64,000 bases of DNA from Phoronis australis (Eukaryota > Phoronida > Phoronidae), in the NCBI GenBank assembly GCA_002633005.1, contig NMRA01000039.1:950552-1014551 (forward strand). Direction: 5' to 3'. Position numbers and translations under genes: made by a program. The notes under the pieces were generated by a model. That model searched no databases. It saw only the letters and a list, made by a program, of their open reading frames with translations, and was not told the DNA's origin. Shown piece by piece: positions 46,038-61,000 of the stretch (position 1 is its first letter; every line of letters starts with the position of its first letter).

Positions 46038-49000
46038 TTAAAGATATGAAGACTCCTCCTCTTCATTTACATGCTCAGCATGCCCATGAATACGAATGAA
46101 ATCGCAGAGGGACAGAGCGCCATCAGTGGGCAACTGAAGTGACACACTTTCAAGTTCAACTGCTGTGACGTCTGATTGGCTGTTATGATCACAAGACAAA
46201 TTCTTCTGAAGTGTTGAAAAATCAAACGGATCGGTTGAAAGCCCTCCCTGGTCACTTTGATACTCATAATTTGACGAGTGTTCATTTAAACTGGCAATGA
46301 ATATACTTTTGTTTTCTAGCTTGGAAGCATTTGCTGATAGCCACTCTGGACTGGAATCACTTTCTGCGAAACCGGAATCTGCCAAAAACTGGTCAATATC
46401 ACTATCTATTGAATCCACTGAACTGAGTCTGTTTTCGTGTACGCGTGTCATTCTTGTCGTTCGACTACAGTTTTCATCACATGACGAATGAGCGGACAGT
46501 TCAGTGCAAACTGATAGGTCGTGTTTAGGAATGGCTACCGCACTCGTTGTATTCATCGAGTGAACCTCAGCATTAACAGTAAATGAGTTTATAGCACCAT
46601 GGGTGGCAGATTCGTCTAGTCTTTGTGGGCGATTGGCGGAATAGGAAATGGAGCGTGCCCTGTAATTAGCGAAATCTTCCATGCTGACGTCGGTTACTCC
46701 TTCATTCGGTTCATCGAAATCTGTGTTCAGGTCATCACAACCTTCCACGTAGAAGTTTAAGAGGGAACTTCTATCAGTAAGATCTAGATCCTTAAACTCC
46801 ACGTTACTTGTCGAGAACTCGCCGTTATCAAAAGTTGAGTCGTCATTTGACATACCACTACTATCAATGCTTGGACACAGTGATTTGGTCTCAAACGGAC
46901 TAAGACCTGAAAATGCAACAGGCACGGGTTAGTATTGATTGACAGCAGAAAATGAAGCACAAGGTTTTTTGTGTATAGACTCATGTTAACCCAACACAGC
47001 CATTGACCATTAAAACTTTAGTTTTTGCACTGACACAGTTGCATGATGAGCAAACACTCACCTGCAATTGCAAAATAATAACCACCAGCTACTGAAAAGG
47101 ACAAGATTCTATAAAGTTATCAACATGAACAAAGAAGATGACTTAAGTGTGGAAAAATCTCACTAATATCAGAACAAAAATCATTGCTCAACTTGCCTTC
47201 AATAGTTTTCAAGGGATTTTAATACTATCTTGCTCAATCATGATGACTTAGTTTTTGGGCTGAAATGTCTGTAAAGGTCAGACAAGATTGCTACAAACAG
47301 GCAGGGGTTATTGCTGACAACCATCTCAGTTCCTAATACCCAAACAAAAGAAGTGAGTATAAGCAATTCATAAAAGTCCAAGGTTGTGGTAGGTGGCTAT
47401 TGTGAAGCAATCATTACTTTGGGAGTTGGGAAAACCATGTAGTGCCCAATCATAAGATTTTCTTACCAGAAAAAGTAAAAGTTAAACAGGGAAAATTTGC
47501 CAGACATTTTACCATGAGGCTGAGCTCACCACATGGGCTTGTGTATGCAAGCTCCCACTACCAACACATACAGGCTTCAAACACTCTACTAAATTTTTGC
47601 ACGCATAATAATGTCAGTTATTCACCTTGCAGTAAACGTCTTTCCTGGACATCCAAGGCCCGGAACTCAAATATTTTTTCTTGAAGCACAGCCTGAAACG
47701 TAAAACATACCGTTACTATAGGAACTGTTGCTTTAAAGCAATATTCGCTGTGATAGACCAGCATTTGTAATAACATGGATGGTTGGCAATAGTGGTTCTT
47801 GTACTTAGCTATAGTGACACAGTACAGGTGTCATAGAATGAGTGTATTTCTAATGAAGGGGCAAAGAATTCGGATTTAGAACTGAACATTGAGAAGCCCT
47901 GAACCGGCTGAGCAACCTCAAGCAGGACCTAACTATAGCAACAACCTTTATACCTTTAATTTCAGGAACCTCAAGTGAAGGTCCACCTTTCGTACACAGT
48001 CTTCAAATAGCACCACCATCCTAACAATTGAGAAAAAAATTTAAATATGAGATTACACCGTGAACTTTTATTTGTAACGTGTCGTTTTGATACCACAGAT
48101 TACGGCGTTATTGTACAGATTTGGTCTCCAATGTATTTGAGGAATCATAACGTTTCCGAACTAAAGTTATAATCCTATGAAATCAAAAAAAGCGTGACAA
48201 CATTTTTTTACAGATTTATAAGGCCCTTTCATACTAATGTCAATGTTTTGAGGAGACTTGTGGTCAGTGTGAACAGTTAACTTTGGTCCTGGATCGAAGT
48301 TAACAGTGCCAGTGAACTTTGCAGTAAACAGGTGGATTTAACATCAAAGCATCGACACTGTAGTGCTGTATGAACAGTCAACTTCAGTCTCATCGAAGTT
48401 ATCACAAGGGGCCACTGCTATAGTCAACAACTAAAAAGCACTGTCATCGCTAATAGCTGCTTATATTTTGCTCGAAAAATCACCAATCAAATTAGAAATA
48501 AGTTTTATGTCAATCAGCACAGGTAAACGTTCTCAAATTGTCTTAATAAAAAAAAATCTTAGCGCGCATTGAAGATGTATCAGCGTTACCTAGGGTTGCA
48601 ATTATTTCATTGACAACAGTGTCACCTACAGTTACCTTCAATGCCGTTAACTACCGAAGCAGGTATGAACGATTCGATTAACTTCGCAGTTTGCATTGAT
48701 GCTCCACTCTGATACCAGAGTTAAGTTAATATGAAAGGGCCTATATTGCTTGAAACAGCATGCACTCCTGGCTATAAAGTGTACATTACTGAGACCAAGG
48801 AAATTAAAATGGAAATAATTCTAATTTAACAAATTCCATCTGTTTCACTATAATAAGCAGCCAATTTATTGCCGAACACTTAAAGCGGTGTACTTTAAAC
48901 CGTGGGTGGGCCATTTTGCTCTTGACAGAATAAACTTTTATAACTGCAGGATTGGCATAAAAGCCATGGAAAATGAATGGTTAATTACTTTCTCACTTCT

Positions 49001-52000
49001 TTCCACAATCAGTGTTTGTAACCAAGAAGTTGTTGCCAGGTACTGATTGACAAAATTTTGATAATTTTCAAGAATGTTGTAAGCCTTTAAAAAACAGAAA
49101 GAAAAACGTCATGATTGACAACACTTTTGTACTGCTCAAATTTGAAGAAACTAAACTGTGTTTATTATTTTAGAATCCTGCATCAGCCTCTACAGTATAC
49201 CTCATTGTTTCTTGACAGCTGCGTATAAACTGAACCAACTCCTTGTGACTAAGCGTTTCAACGGACGTTCCATTGATGGACAGTATAACGTCACCTGAAA
49301 GTCATAGCATCGTTACTGTTGGGTTACAATACCATATCTTCATGGCAAACGTCAACAGATTCCTCAGAAAAAATCACCCACCAATGTCCAAACTGAATGT
49401 ATTCAAAAAGCAAGCCAGGAAATCCATCGGTGTTTTACACTTCGGGGCCCGTTCCAAGAAAATTGTTAGTTAGCTAAGACAAATCTTAAATTTCAGTCAG
49501 TTGTAAGAGAAAACTGAAATTTACCTCAAGTCTGTTTCCAGAAAGAGATCTTAAGTTTGACTTACGTTTTGTCTTACTTTTGACTAACTTACCGGACGTG
49601 GAAGTTTCAAAGTTTGGAGGTTGAGACAAATCGTGGAACTGAAGTCAAAAATGAACTTAAATCAGCTGGAACTGGCCCCATTATACTACGAGAGAAACAT
49701 AAACCAGGCACGGATCCAGGATCTTAACCAGGGAGGGGTCCGACGAGGGACGAACATGGGGGTGCTTGAGATTTCTCAGTTTACACAATGCGGGCCATGC
49801 ACCTCTGGATCCACGCCTAAGTCAGTTTTCATTTGATTCAACAATTAAACTCCCTTGGTTAAAAATCACAAGAACTCTCATGTTACAAAAGACCCTCCTG
49901 GAACCTATCAAATACATTCATTATTACCGGGTGAAGGTGGCAGTAATCAAATCAAATTGTATGTAATAGTTGTACTTGTACTAAGGCATGTCAACGAGCA
50001 AATATTAACAAAATCCTGGCTCGTTCATGATAATGTGGTTCACGTTCCACAACTGTATTCCATGCAACATTACTGACATTGTTAAGCCCATCATCGAGAA
50101 TATACAGAATGTGGGAAACGGCAAAATGTCAGACAAAAAGATGGTAAACTAATCCACCGATAAAACTCAAAATGAAACAAACCGAAAATGCTGCTTATCT
50201 ACAATGAAACCAGATGTGTCAGACAATTTTCTGTGTTTTTTGTGAACAGATTCCTGGGATTTGAACTGCCAGAAACCATTCTGCACACACTGCTGGTAAA
50301 TTTCAGAGCAAGATTCGCCCGCCTCGTTATCTATGGTTCATATCACTCGTGTCTGCATCAGAAAGCCATACGTTATGCTCAGCTAATATCTGCACTAAGA
50401 GTGGTTGTTTTTTGCTAAAATTATATTATTAATAGAAGGATTATATTTTACTTTCTCAGTACATAAAATCGGGCTTAAAAACATCCAAGATCAAAAAGCC
50501 ATATATGTGAGGTATGATTTTGCATGACTTTTCTCCATGAATTAAAAAACATCTCAAAAATAACCTCCCATTTCAATGTAAAATTTGTGCCTTCCCAAAT
50601 CAAAACAGCTAGACTATGCCAGTAATGAGTAACATGAAGGGCCAGCTAATAGTAAGATACAAGAACTCAATTATACAGCTACCGTATTCGCCGTAATAAC
50701 CGCCCATGCCCCTATAAGCGCCCCCCCCACACGTTTTCAGACTTTGCTGAAATAAGCGCCCAGTCCATGAACGTGTACATGCGAACAATGACGTACCTAC
50801 AGTCCTAAAACTCGGCTACAGTAACGTCTTCAATTTATCAAAAAATTTTTGCACGGGTCCTCTAGACCATCAGCGGCACTGCTACGTTTGTATTTAGCCG
50901 TGACTTTACACTTCAAAGTAACGCAGCCCTTCAAAAAGAACGCAACAGCGTTTCTACACTCTCGCGACGACCACTTCGTAATATGGTCTGACCTTTCAGT
51001 AGACACATCGACTGTCTCATGAACAAAAATAACTCGGTGTTAAACGCACGTGGCCAGGAAGCGCGCGCTACATACATGAACCTGTCATCAAAGACATTAG
51101 TCGGGAACTATCCATTCATGAAACGGGTAGCATAGCATCGATAAGAAATGAATATTGGTACTAATTTCCGACAATTTCTAATACTATAAAACATGTTTGC
51201 GTTATTTTTGATATGGATTGTTTGATTAACCATAACTGGTGTTTTTAAGCCGAATATCCGATAAAATGACAACTGACAGTGAATGCTTACACACCCTTAC
51301 ACCGAAAAATAACTGTTAGATAGTTACGTACGCATCCAGCTACACAGCGACTAATATGGGCCTTATAACCGAGACGAATGTTGAAAGTTTTTAGCATGAG
51401 ACCGGCAAGTGCTGAATGAAACACGCTCTGGTTTCAGCCTTAACTGCTTGTGCAAATTTCTTTAGACACATCTAGCTAGTTAGATTGCGTGGCTCTGGCC
51501 AAAAGACGGTCTCTGCTTTGGCAAATGAACTCTGGTGACACGCACGCGCTCGCTTACTCGCAGACGAACTTCAAAACAAACGTCACGTGACAACAACATG
51601 TGTGTTCGTCCAGACATTTTTCTCGCCGTGTTGCCGATCATACATGTAGATGGCATGATGTTGCACAGATTTGTACTTAAACCTGCCGTTAATCCAGACT
51701 CCACGGGAACTTAAAAAATCTTGGAGACGCTACTTATAAAACTTAATGAGGATTTCAGGTAATTTGCTTGAGTCGAAAAAATTTGTATTCAAGCATTGAC
51801 GTCGCCATATCGAAGACGGCAATTTCGAGGCAGTCAGTCGGAGAGTTTTCGCCCTGGGATTTCAGCACAATTTTCTGTAACATGATCGTAATTTAGCAGC
51901 AAAGGTTGATAGCAATGCACCACAGTTTTGTTGAAAGTCTTTCATAGATTACATATACGTCATAGAGTGTAAATTTGATGATTCTTAGCTTCCGATTTCA

Positions 52001-55000
52001 CCCGTTTCGGAAACCGGGTTTCAATCGCCTTGGGTTATAATAAGCGCCCCCCTGAACCGAACTTTTCTAAGCGCCCTGGGCGGTTATTACAGCGAATACG
52101 GTAGTTCAATACGTGCACATTGTCGGTGTGCAGAAATCGAGATTCTTAACTATTTTGCAAAGTGCACGCTTTTGAATTTTCCAGGCTTGGTAGACATTTG
52201 ATTGACAGCTGCACTTACCAGGTCTCATACCCCCATTGTATCCAGCACCACCGAACTCTACATAGTCGACATAAGTAAGATCTTCAATGGTATTACTGAA
52301 GGTATTGTGAATACCATAAGTCTGAAATGATGAAAATAACTTTCTTTAAAAACTCACACTTTTTTAATTGACAGAGTAGACAAGTATGGTAAAATCTTAC
52401 CAAGTTTGGACGAAAACAATTGTCAAAGCTTCCCAACAATAAATTGTTTTGAAAATCTACAATTTCTCAAAATGTTGTCTGATACACAACATTCCCATTA
52501 TTCATGCATGAATCATGTTCTGTATGTTACAACTGTTCTTAGCCAGACTGGTGTAGTAGTCTATTACTTTTACTTGTCAGATATCTGAGTAAAAACCCTC
52601 ATGATCATTAAATGCACTGACTTTCGATCAAATTCTCACTCGGATGACGTGTTCTCAGGTACCAAAATGTTAAAAATAAATTTATCAACAGCAATAATCA
52701 AACAAGTGGGCAGAGTTAACAGTCATATGGTTTTGATAATAAGATTTCAAATACAGAGCTTACAGTACACGTCAGAAGTATTCAGAGAAAATGTCCCCGC
52801 CGAATTCTGAGTCATGACGGCTGGGCGAAAGTCAAAATCATCGTCAGCAAGTTTTTCCTCCTGACTAAGAATGAAGAGGAAGCAACAGGAAAGTTTGCAA
52901 AATGGCCGAAAGCCATTCTGGCTATTCAGAATTTTGCTCCCATAATAGTTAATACTCAAAGTTACTACCAGTCATTTTTGCTGGTAACAGAATTAGTCGT
53001 CATGACACAGAAACGGTATTCTGTCCGATTACATAAATTTGTCTTGAACTGTTAGTATATTTGACTACTGGAAAATTAGCATTTGAATGTCAAAATGTTT
53101 GCCTAAAACAATTTACAGCAAATGTGCATCATATTTTGGACTGCGCCAATAATTGGAATCAGGCTGGTCTTGGCCTCATGTGGAACACTTTAGTAAAACC
53201 CAGGAGGAAATTATTAAAATATTTTGGGAGTGAAACTTTGTTTTACAAAATGGTAGACATTGGCGTATGTTCAATTTAACATTGAATATTTGCATTAAAT
53301 GAAAAGTTTTAAGGTTGGACAAAAACACAAATAACATGCAATTGAGGTTGTCTGTGCGCAAAGATTAGGCCCATGCACTATAAATAATTTAACAAAAAAG
53401 TTTCGTTGAAAATTGCATTATTTCAGAAACAAGTTCATTCAAACGTGGGAAGAGCATGCCAATAAATATATCTTGAAACTTCTACATGTTGTTTACTGCT
53501 TTGAAATATTTTTTGTTATATTTACCTCTACGAGCAAAAAAAATTGAAAGACCAAATGGCTGGACCAGTCGAGCAATCAACACTGTTACATACTGACCAC
53601 TGACATTACAATAGTCCTCTGGGTTAATGCCCAGGCCACCTAAATTGAGGACTCAAAGGGGGAGTGCTAATAGGCCAAGCAAAAGGGCATCTCAAAAAAA
53701 GTCTTTCAAAAATTCGGAGTTGATTTACTCAAGCAAATGTCTTTACGACAATATTAGAATGAGCATGTGACAAAAAATTTCAGGTCTCCTTCAATAAAGA
53801 GCTAGGGCCTTAGGTGGAGATGAAGCTCATAGTTTATACCTCAAAGATTAGTGAGTTGTGCACATTTTGGGAGCCTGTATCCGTGTCTCTACCATGGCTA
53901 AAATAAAGGTAAGTTTTGGGAAATGGCAGGCATTCACAAAACAGCTGGAATCACTTTCGAAAAAGGAAAAAGGATCAACCTTGACAACTGCTTGTTCTCA
54001 AATTGGTGAAATTTTGCAATACAAAGTAAAACGCTTTGTTAAGAAGCAGTTTCCAAATTTGCTTCCTGTTGTATCAAACTATTAATAACCCAACATAATA
54101 TTTAGCCTCTTTCAACAAAAGCTGTCGTATCTTTTCAAAATGAAGAATTTAACGATGAACATTTCTTCATCACCAGAAATTCACAGTCAAGACCATGTGT
54201 TATGTAAATTTAAACTGTAGATTCTGATGTAAAAAACCAGTGCACAACATGTGATTTGAAGACCAAGTTTCCCTTTGGCGGAATTATACTAGTTGACAAA
54301 ACTTTTTGATATCAATGATTAAAATCATACCAAACCCGGTTTTGGACTATAAACAGATACCACAAAACGAATTACCCATTCAGTTCTCTAAAATAAAATA
54401 ATGTTCTGTAACCCTTGACAACCCTCAAAAGTTTAGAAGAAAATTTGAAAACTCGAGTCATAGATTTCTCTGCTAAATTGTACAGAAAACACACTGTCAC
54501 ATGAGATGTGTAATGCGAGATTGCTATGAAGTTAATAAAAATCAAATTCTACAAGCTTCCTACTTTCATGAAATATAAACATTTAACAAGTTAAAATTCA
54601 TAGTTTTGCTGATATCTAATGGCTGAATACATAGACTTGCTGATAAACTCCCACATAACACCAAGTTTCCTATGAGGTTGCTCAGCAAGCTTTGCATCTG
54701 TAGTATCACAAGGCCCACATAACTAATTGTTGCATAAACACTCTCCAATCCCTCATACTTGTCACCATGACAGGGAAGCTAATCTGCCTGCTGATAATTA
54801 GTCATGATCTCCTGGTCAATCTCACAATCCAGTACCAACTCATAATTCACAAACTGATCACTAGCTGATTCACCTATATCCTGCCAATTAGAACTATGGC
54901 TTTAAAACTATGTACTAAGCAGTAAACAATACAGCCACCTCCCCTTTAGTTTCAACTCCAGCCCCCTCCTCCACGGAGTTCTAAAAGTCATCTTTCTACA

Positions 55001-58000
55001 CAAAATTGAACTTGAAATTACCCTTTTTTGCCATTTTTTTAAGTTATTTGTGAGATCTCAAGATAAATATCCATTATTCTATGCTTGAGTACATAATGGC
55101 TTATGCGGATAACTATAATCCTAGCTTGCACTCGATGACCCAAGCATTAAGGCTAAAAGCTTGCATCTGAATTTGAAATTTTGAGTTTTTACTTGAAAGG
55201 TCGAGTTTTTACTTAAGATTGCAACTAGAATTTAGAGGTCAGCAAGAGTGAACGTTGGACTAGATACTCACATGCATGAAAGTACCCCCTCTTTAGGTTG
55301 AAAACACATTGTACAAAATTTGAGAAATACGATGAAAGCCAAAATCGCCCTTGTCCCAAATTCCAGAAACAAGAATTTTCAATTTTTGTTTAGTTTCTGT
55401 TGAGAATTCTTACGGTAACACAAGAAATCCAATTTCACAAGCCAGAGTTAAAAAAATCACTTATTCCAGTGTACTAATAGAACGAATTCCTGGAAAAATA
55501 ACTGCCAAAATATAAGTACTTCGTTTAGAAATAGGACTCAACATTATTCCACAAATTTCTCAAAATTAAATTGGTTTTGTTATATATTAAATAGTAAAAA
55601 TTGCAAAAATAAAACGACGACCGTCAGCACAAAATATGTTCAAATAGTCCCCACGTTTCGAGCGATGAGCTCTTTGTTAAGGGTATGATACAGACTGCCG
55701 AATGGATGGATATAAATAAAATCGCATAGGTGACCGCTTGGTGATACACAATAGGCAGCAGGAACAATACCGGTCATTACAACTAATCATCAAGTAGCCA
55801 CCAGTGCGATTTTATTTATATCCATCCATTCGGCAGTCTGTATCATACCCTTGATATAAGAGCGCATCGCTCCAAACGTGGGGAATATATTTTAGTACCG
55901 ATGCTCGTTGTTTTGTTATTACTGTTTTTACTATTTCATATTCTTATCCGTCAGTAACTGCACGACATTCCAGCATCTATTTTATTTATTTGTAAGACAA
56001 ATGTTAGTATTGTTTTCTGAACAAGGTAAAGCAATGGAACAACAGAAACGTCATTCAACATATCCCTGGATCATTCATAATTAAGTTTCATAGTCTGTGC
56101 CACAGGGCAATGTTGTTGTTACTGTTGCTTAAACTCAAGCAGAAGTCCAAGGGGCTTTCCCACTAAGTTACAACTAAGAACCAGCTTACTGGTTCCTAGG
56201 TAACATCCTGTACTAGCAGCAAGCTTTGACATAAACTGTAGAGTTGACTTGAGCTTTTCCATTAGCTTCTCCAGTTAATGGACATCAACATGATGCTTCA
56301 TTGAAGTTGTCGCAAGCCAGGTGGAGTAGTATGATCTTCATCACTGTCGCAGCAGTCACTCCTGCTGACAACTTTGATGCACTGTAGTGATGCATAGATG
56401 CCTCACTATGAAATCCACCTGTTTTAACTGCGAACTAAAGTTGAGTTATTAGTTCGATTCAAGACTGCATTTAAAGTGTTCCCACTGATCAATGTTCTCC
56501 GCTTAAACATCAAAGTGTCTACAATGGTGGGAAAGGCTTTAAAATTAACTTTTTGGAAGATTTTTTTTGGTCAATTGACATATTAAAGGTATTTTGTACC
56601 TGAAATTTTACGACAATGAAATTAACAATTCTTCTAACCACAAGTGTTGATGTTGTAAGGAAATTGCAAAATGCAAATAACTGTGAATAACACAATTACA
56701 AGTAGCCAGCAAACAAGGTAACTTTCCCCATCAACCACACAGAATGTCATGGCATCTGGTGTACAACTACTCAGTGGTTACCAACTCTAATTCAGGTTAA
56801 CAAAGCAGTGTTTCTAAAGTGCCGTTTACACTTACAAAGTTTACACGGATCAGCTGGCACGGAACAAGTTGTTCCAGCGTATAAACGGATTGACACGGCG
56901 CAAATTGACACCGCAGTGACAATTTTTTGCCACCCGTTTGTGAGGTAGAGCAATTTGCGCCCGAACATATTGCGCGTGTCAATTATAACTCTAAACGCGA
57001 AACTGGAGCAAGGCGGAAAAGATCATCTCTGCTGCGCTTGCGCAATGACATTCATACGGGTTCTTTGTCTCTGCAACTCTCGTCATTTGCAAACCTGCGC
57101 ATGTGCGATCCAGTCTCTCCAGCCTGCAATTTCCGTCTTGTAACGTTTAGTGAGTGTATGTAAACGGTCACTTGACACGGGTCAATTTGCTCCGTGTCAG
57201 TTGCACCGCGCCAAAAGTTGATGTCTAAACGGGACTTAATTCAGGTTGACAAAGCAGTGTTTATACTAAAGATTCTCTGTTGCAGTGACAGCAGTTTTTA
57301 CTTGGTGAAACAAAATTTCTCCAAGTACATTGCTTTGTTATAAAACTTTCACTTGGCGAAATAATTTCGCCAAGTATGGCTTTGACATCACGTTTCTTCT
57401 TGTTGAAATGAAATTTCAAGTATGTTCCTTTGTCATAAAATTTGTTTGTTACTTGGTGAAATAAAATTTCTCTCAGTAATAGTGCTTTTTCAGTGCTTTC
57501 AGGTTTGTTTGTTTCTTGTTTACATGCTACTGATCGCAATTCTTATCGGATCAACGTGAAATTTACACACAACACATGTCTCATGAATGGCTCAAAGCAT
57601 ATTGTTTTTCGTCATGATTGGATTCAAGAAGACAGATGAGACAGCCATTTCGTTTTCAAATTCAGATTCAGAAGCTCATAGAGGCCACAATTTTTGACGT
57701 ACATGACTGAAAATCTGTACGATTACTAATTTAGCAGACAAGTACTAAAACAAGTGCTGTAAATCATTGTAACAGTTATTGGGGGCCTGACTGTTATCGT
57801 CAAAAACTAAAGGGTAGTGTTGTCGCTAATAATTGCTTATATTTTTGCTCGGAGTTTATATGTCAATTAGCACATTTAAATGTTCACAAATTGTCACATT
57901 AAAAAAATCCTAACGTGCTCGAAATGCATCAGCGCTACCTTGAGATTACTTCGATGGCGAAACCGTCACCTTAACCGTTTACTTTGATGTCCGTTAACTA

Positions 58001-61000
58001 CTGAAGCCGGTATGAACAGTTCAGTTAACTTCACACAGTTTAGGTCGATACTCCGCTCGGACTGGAGTTAAGTCAGTATGAAAGGGCTTTTCAACAAGTG
58101 TCACTCTTTAGAGCGCTTTTCCTTTTAAAAGTGAATACAAAAGTTCTGACAATTACACACTTTTCGACTGAAAAATGATCACTTTAATTCTAAACCTTGT
58201 GTTAGACATACCATGTTAAACTGTAGTGAGACTTCGAGACTTCATATGATCTGACATGCTGACAAGATAATGACGTCACAGTATCCATAGAAACAGAATA
58301 ATTTGGCTGCTAATTGCCCTGATTAAGACTAGCTCTAATCAATGTATCTGAACTACAAAAAGGAAACATGCTTACTGTACTCACTTAACAGTAACAGTTC
58401 AAAAGAGATATGTGGAAACTCTGTGAAAATGATTATTTTCCAATGACTTTACAGATCACAGTTTCTTCCTTGTTCACTATTAAAGATTCTGAGCCAGATC
58501 AGCGTGAGTGTAAAAATATGCATCATGTTTTAATCAGTTACATATATTGTGAAGTGAATAAACAGAACCCTTGAGGACAATTTAAAGATTTTTTGATGTT
58601 ACCAATAACGAGAAGACATCATATTCTAAGTTCAGCACACACAATTACGCTAATGTAGTCTCAAGTCACGTTTATAACGAAGTATGTAAATATAACTTTC
58701 GAGGACAATTTAAACATGTCTTCATGTTACTAATAATAACAAGACAAAATTATATCTTGAGTTCACTGAGCACAATCGCATTAACAGCCTTAACTCAACC
58801 ACCACAAAGCAAAATTGGTCAGCAACAGCTCTGCAAAAAAACAAGGATGTTATTTTAACTGAGCTCAGAATTAATCAGATCCCTTACCAGGTTGACAATA
58901 GTGGACCTGTACCTTATCAGCTAGTGTCCTGTCAAATGAGAATAGTGATATGGGGAAGTGTTTCTAAGTTCACCAATAGTTCTTCGGCAACAATCCTTCA
59001 AGTTTAAGACATTGAACATTTTGCCAAACTGAACGCAATATTAAAAGACTCAAAGGGACATCATCGGTTTTACGGTAGAAAAATCAATCATGTTTTATGA
59101 TCATTATTGGATGGGATAGACATCTTGAAGTTACTAGCTATGAACAAAGTTATAAAACAAAAATCTGTTGTATTTGTGATTTCATTACAAAGTCACCAAT
59201 TCCTGCATTTGGATGCCTGGGCTGAATGACTTCAATGTAAAAGTATGCTTAAAATACTTTGTTATTGATTGAGTATGGTTTATTTCGGACAGCAGGGCAT
59301 TAAGAATGCGATAATGGGGGCTGTAGGTAGTCAAATGCGCACAGAAACTGATCTCGGAAAATCACTATTTTGGAAAAGAATGAACCTCAACAGTTGAAAG
59401 ATATCAGTAAAATGTCGACAAGAAAGTTCAGAGAAAGTGAAGTTCTTTGTGAATGAAGGGGCTCATGGGCATTTTCGGTGTCTGCCGGAAATTTGAAAAT
59501 CCAACTCGACAATTCTCCATTTAATTCGTTTTATTTTGAAAAAATGTGAAGACCTTGTAGAAAAAGGATAACATTAGTGCACACGTTTTGATTAAACTGG
59601 TTAACGTTTAAATTTGTTTTATGAATTTTCAAGTAAAAATGATGCGTAAACTCAGAATAGGAGTAATAAAAAATATCCCTTTTTAGAGATTGTAATGATT
59701 GTAAACAAGAAAATGACAATTCAAAAACTGTTAACTTGACACTAAAGCGACCATTTTTGACAGCGGTTTGAGTGGTAGAGAGAGTCGTACTCTGACAGTT
59801 GCTCCATTGTCAACTACACGTCTAAACACAACTCAGGGGCAGGGTGGAAAGGGATCATCTTTCAATGCACTTGCGCAATAGTGTGCATACGGGTGATCCA
59901 CTGACATTCCAAGTGGTTTGGATGTTCGCTATTGTTTGCATGCCAAACAGTCTTTTTGTAAATGACTCGTGTTGATCCAGTTTGTGATCTAATGTTGTGT
60001 AAATGTGACTGAAGTGGAGCAAGTCGCACAGTGACATTATACTCCCACCCACCATGACAACTGTTCCTCCTGTAAAAACAGCTAAGAAAACCACATACTA
60101 AAACATAATTCGGGACTTCCTCAACCGTAGACCACTTCACCTTGACATTAGAAACTGGGCCTGTGTCATAGCATCTAATAGATTTGTACAAGAACCATGG
60201 GCATCAAGAGGCTTGTTTATCAAGAAATCAGATCTAAGGTCCCATTGTGAGGAGCAGGGCAATTACTGCTAAGCACAACATCATGGCATTAAAACACTTA
60301 AAGCAGTAATCTTGTTCCTAAGTCAATAAACAACCCAGTTAATAATATTTTGATCTGAAATATGGGTACCTTGGGCTTTCCCATTAATTAAGGGAACTTC
60401 GGTTTAACGAAGCTTCGCCTAAACTTCGCTTAACTTTCCCACTAGACAGCGATATCAAAGTTAACGCTAGATGGCAATTCAGTCATAGAAGTAAACACCA
60501 GATGGCAGTTCTTACGTACTCTCAAACGAATATTGAGTGGTGGGTTCGAGGCTAACTGAAAATTGTTCTCCCGCTGCATTTACCAGTGCTTATGAAATGA
60601 TCAGTGTTATTCTTAATCAGATGTGTATTATTTCATTTATTTATGTGTGAACAGAAATAAGAAATAAGAATGATGAAATGCACCAACGTAAAGTGACAGA
60701 TTTCAACTAACACGTTCTGTGGAATATCTTATTGAGCTACACCAAAGATTCCGTCAGTACTAAAGCTTCGCTTTTAAATCCTGCTATTTTCAGTGAAGTT
60801 TCGTTTGCAGATGAACTACTGGAGATAACCTTTCTCACTTACCAAAACTTCATGAAAGCGAAGTTTTGTCTCGTGGGAAAACACTATTAAACCAATGAAC
60901 TGGTATCAACTTCAGTTGTGCTTCATTACTTACAAAAGAAGTGATTTTTGAGCTTGGGAAAAACATTTCATTATTGTTTGAGAACTGTTAGTTCTTCTCA

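Noticed and set aside
56440-56470. tRNA B-box-like GTTCGATTC
   Set aside because: No A box or cloverleaf arms at the right distance.
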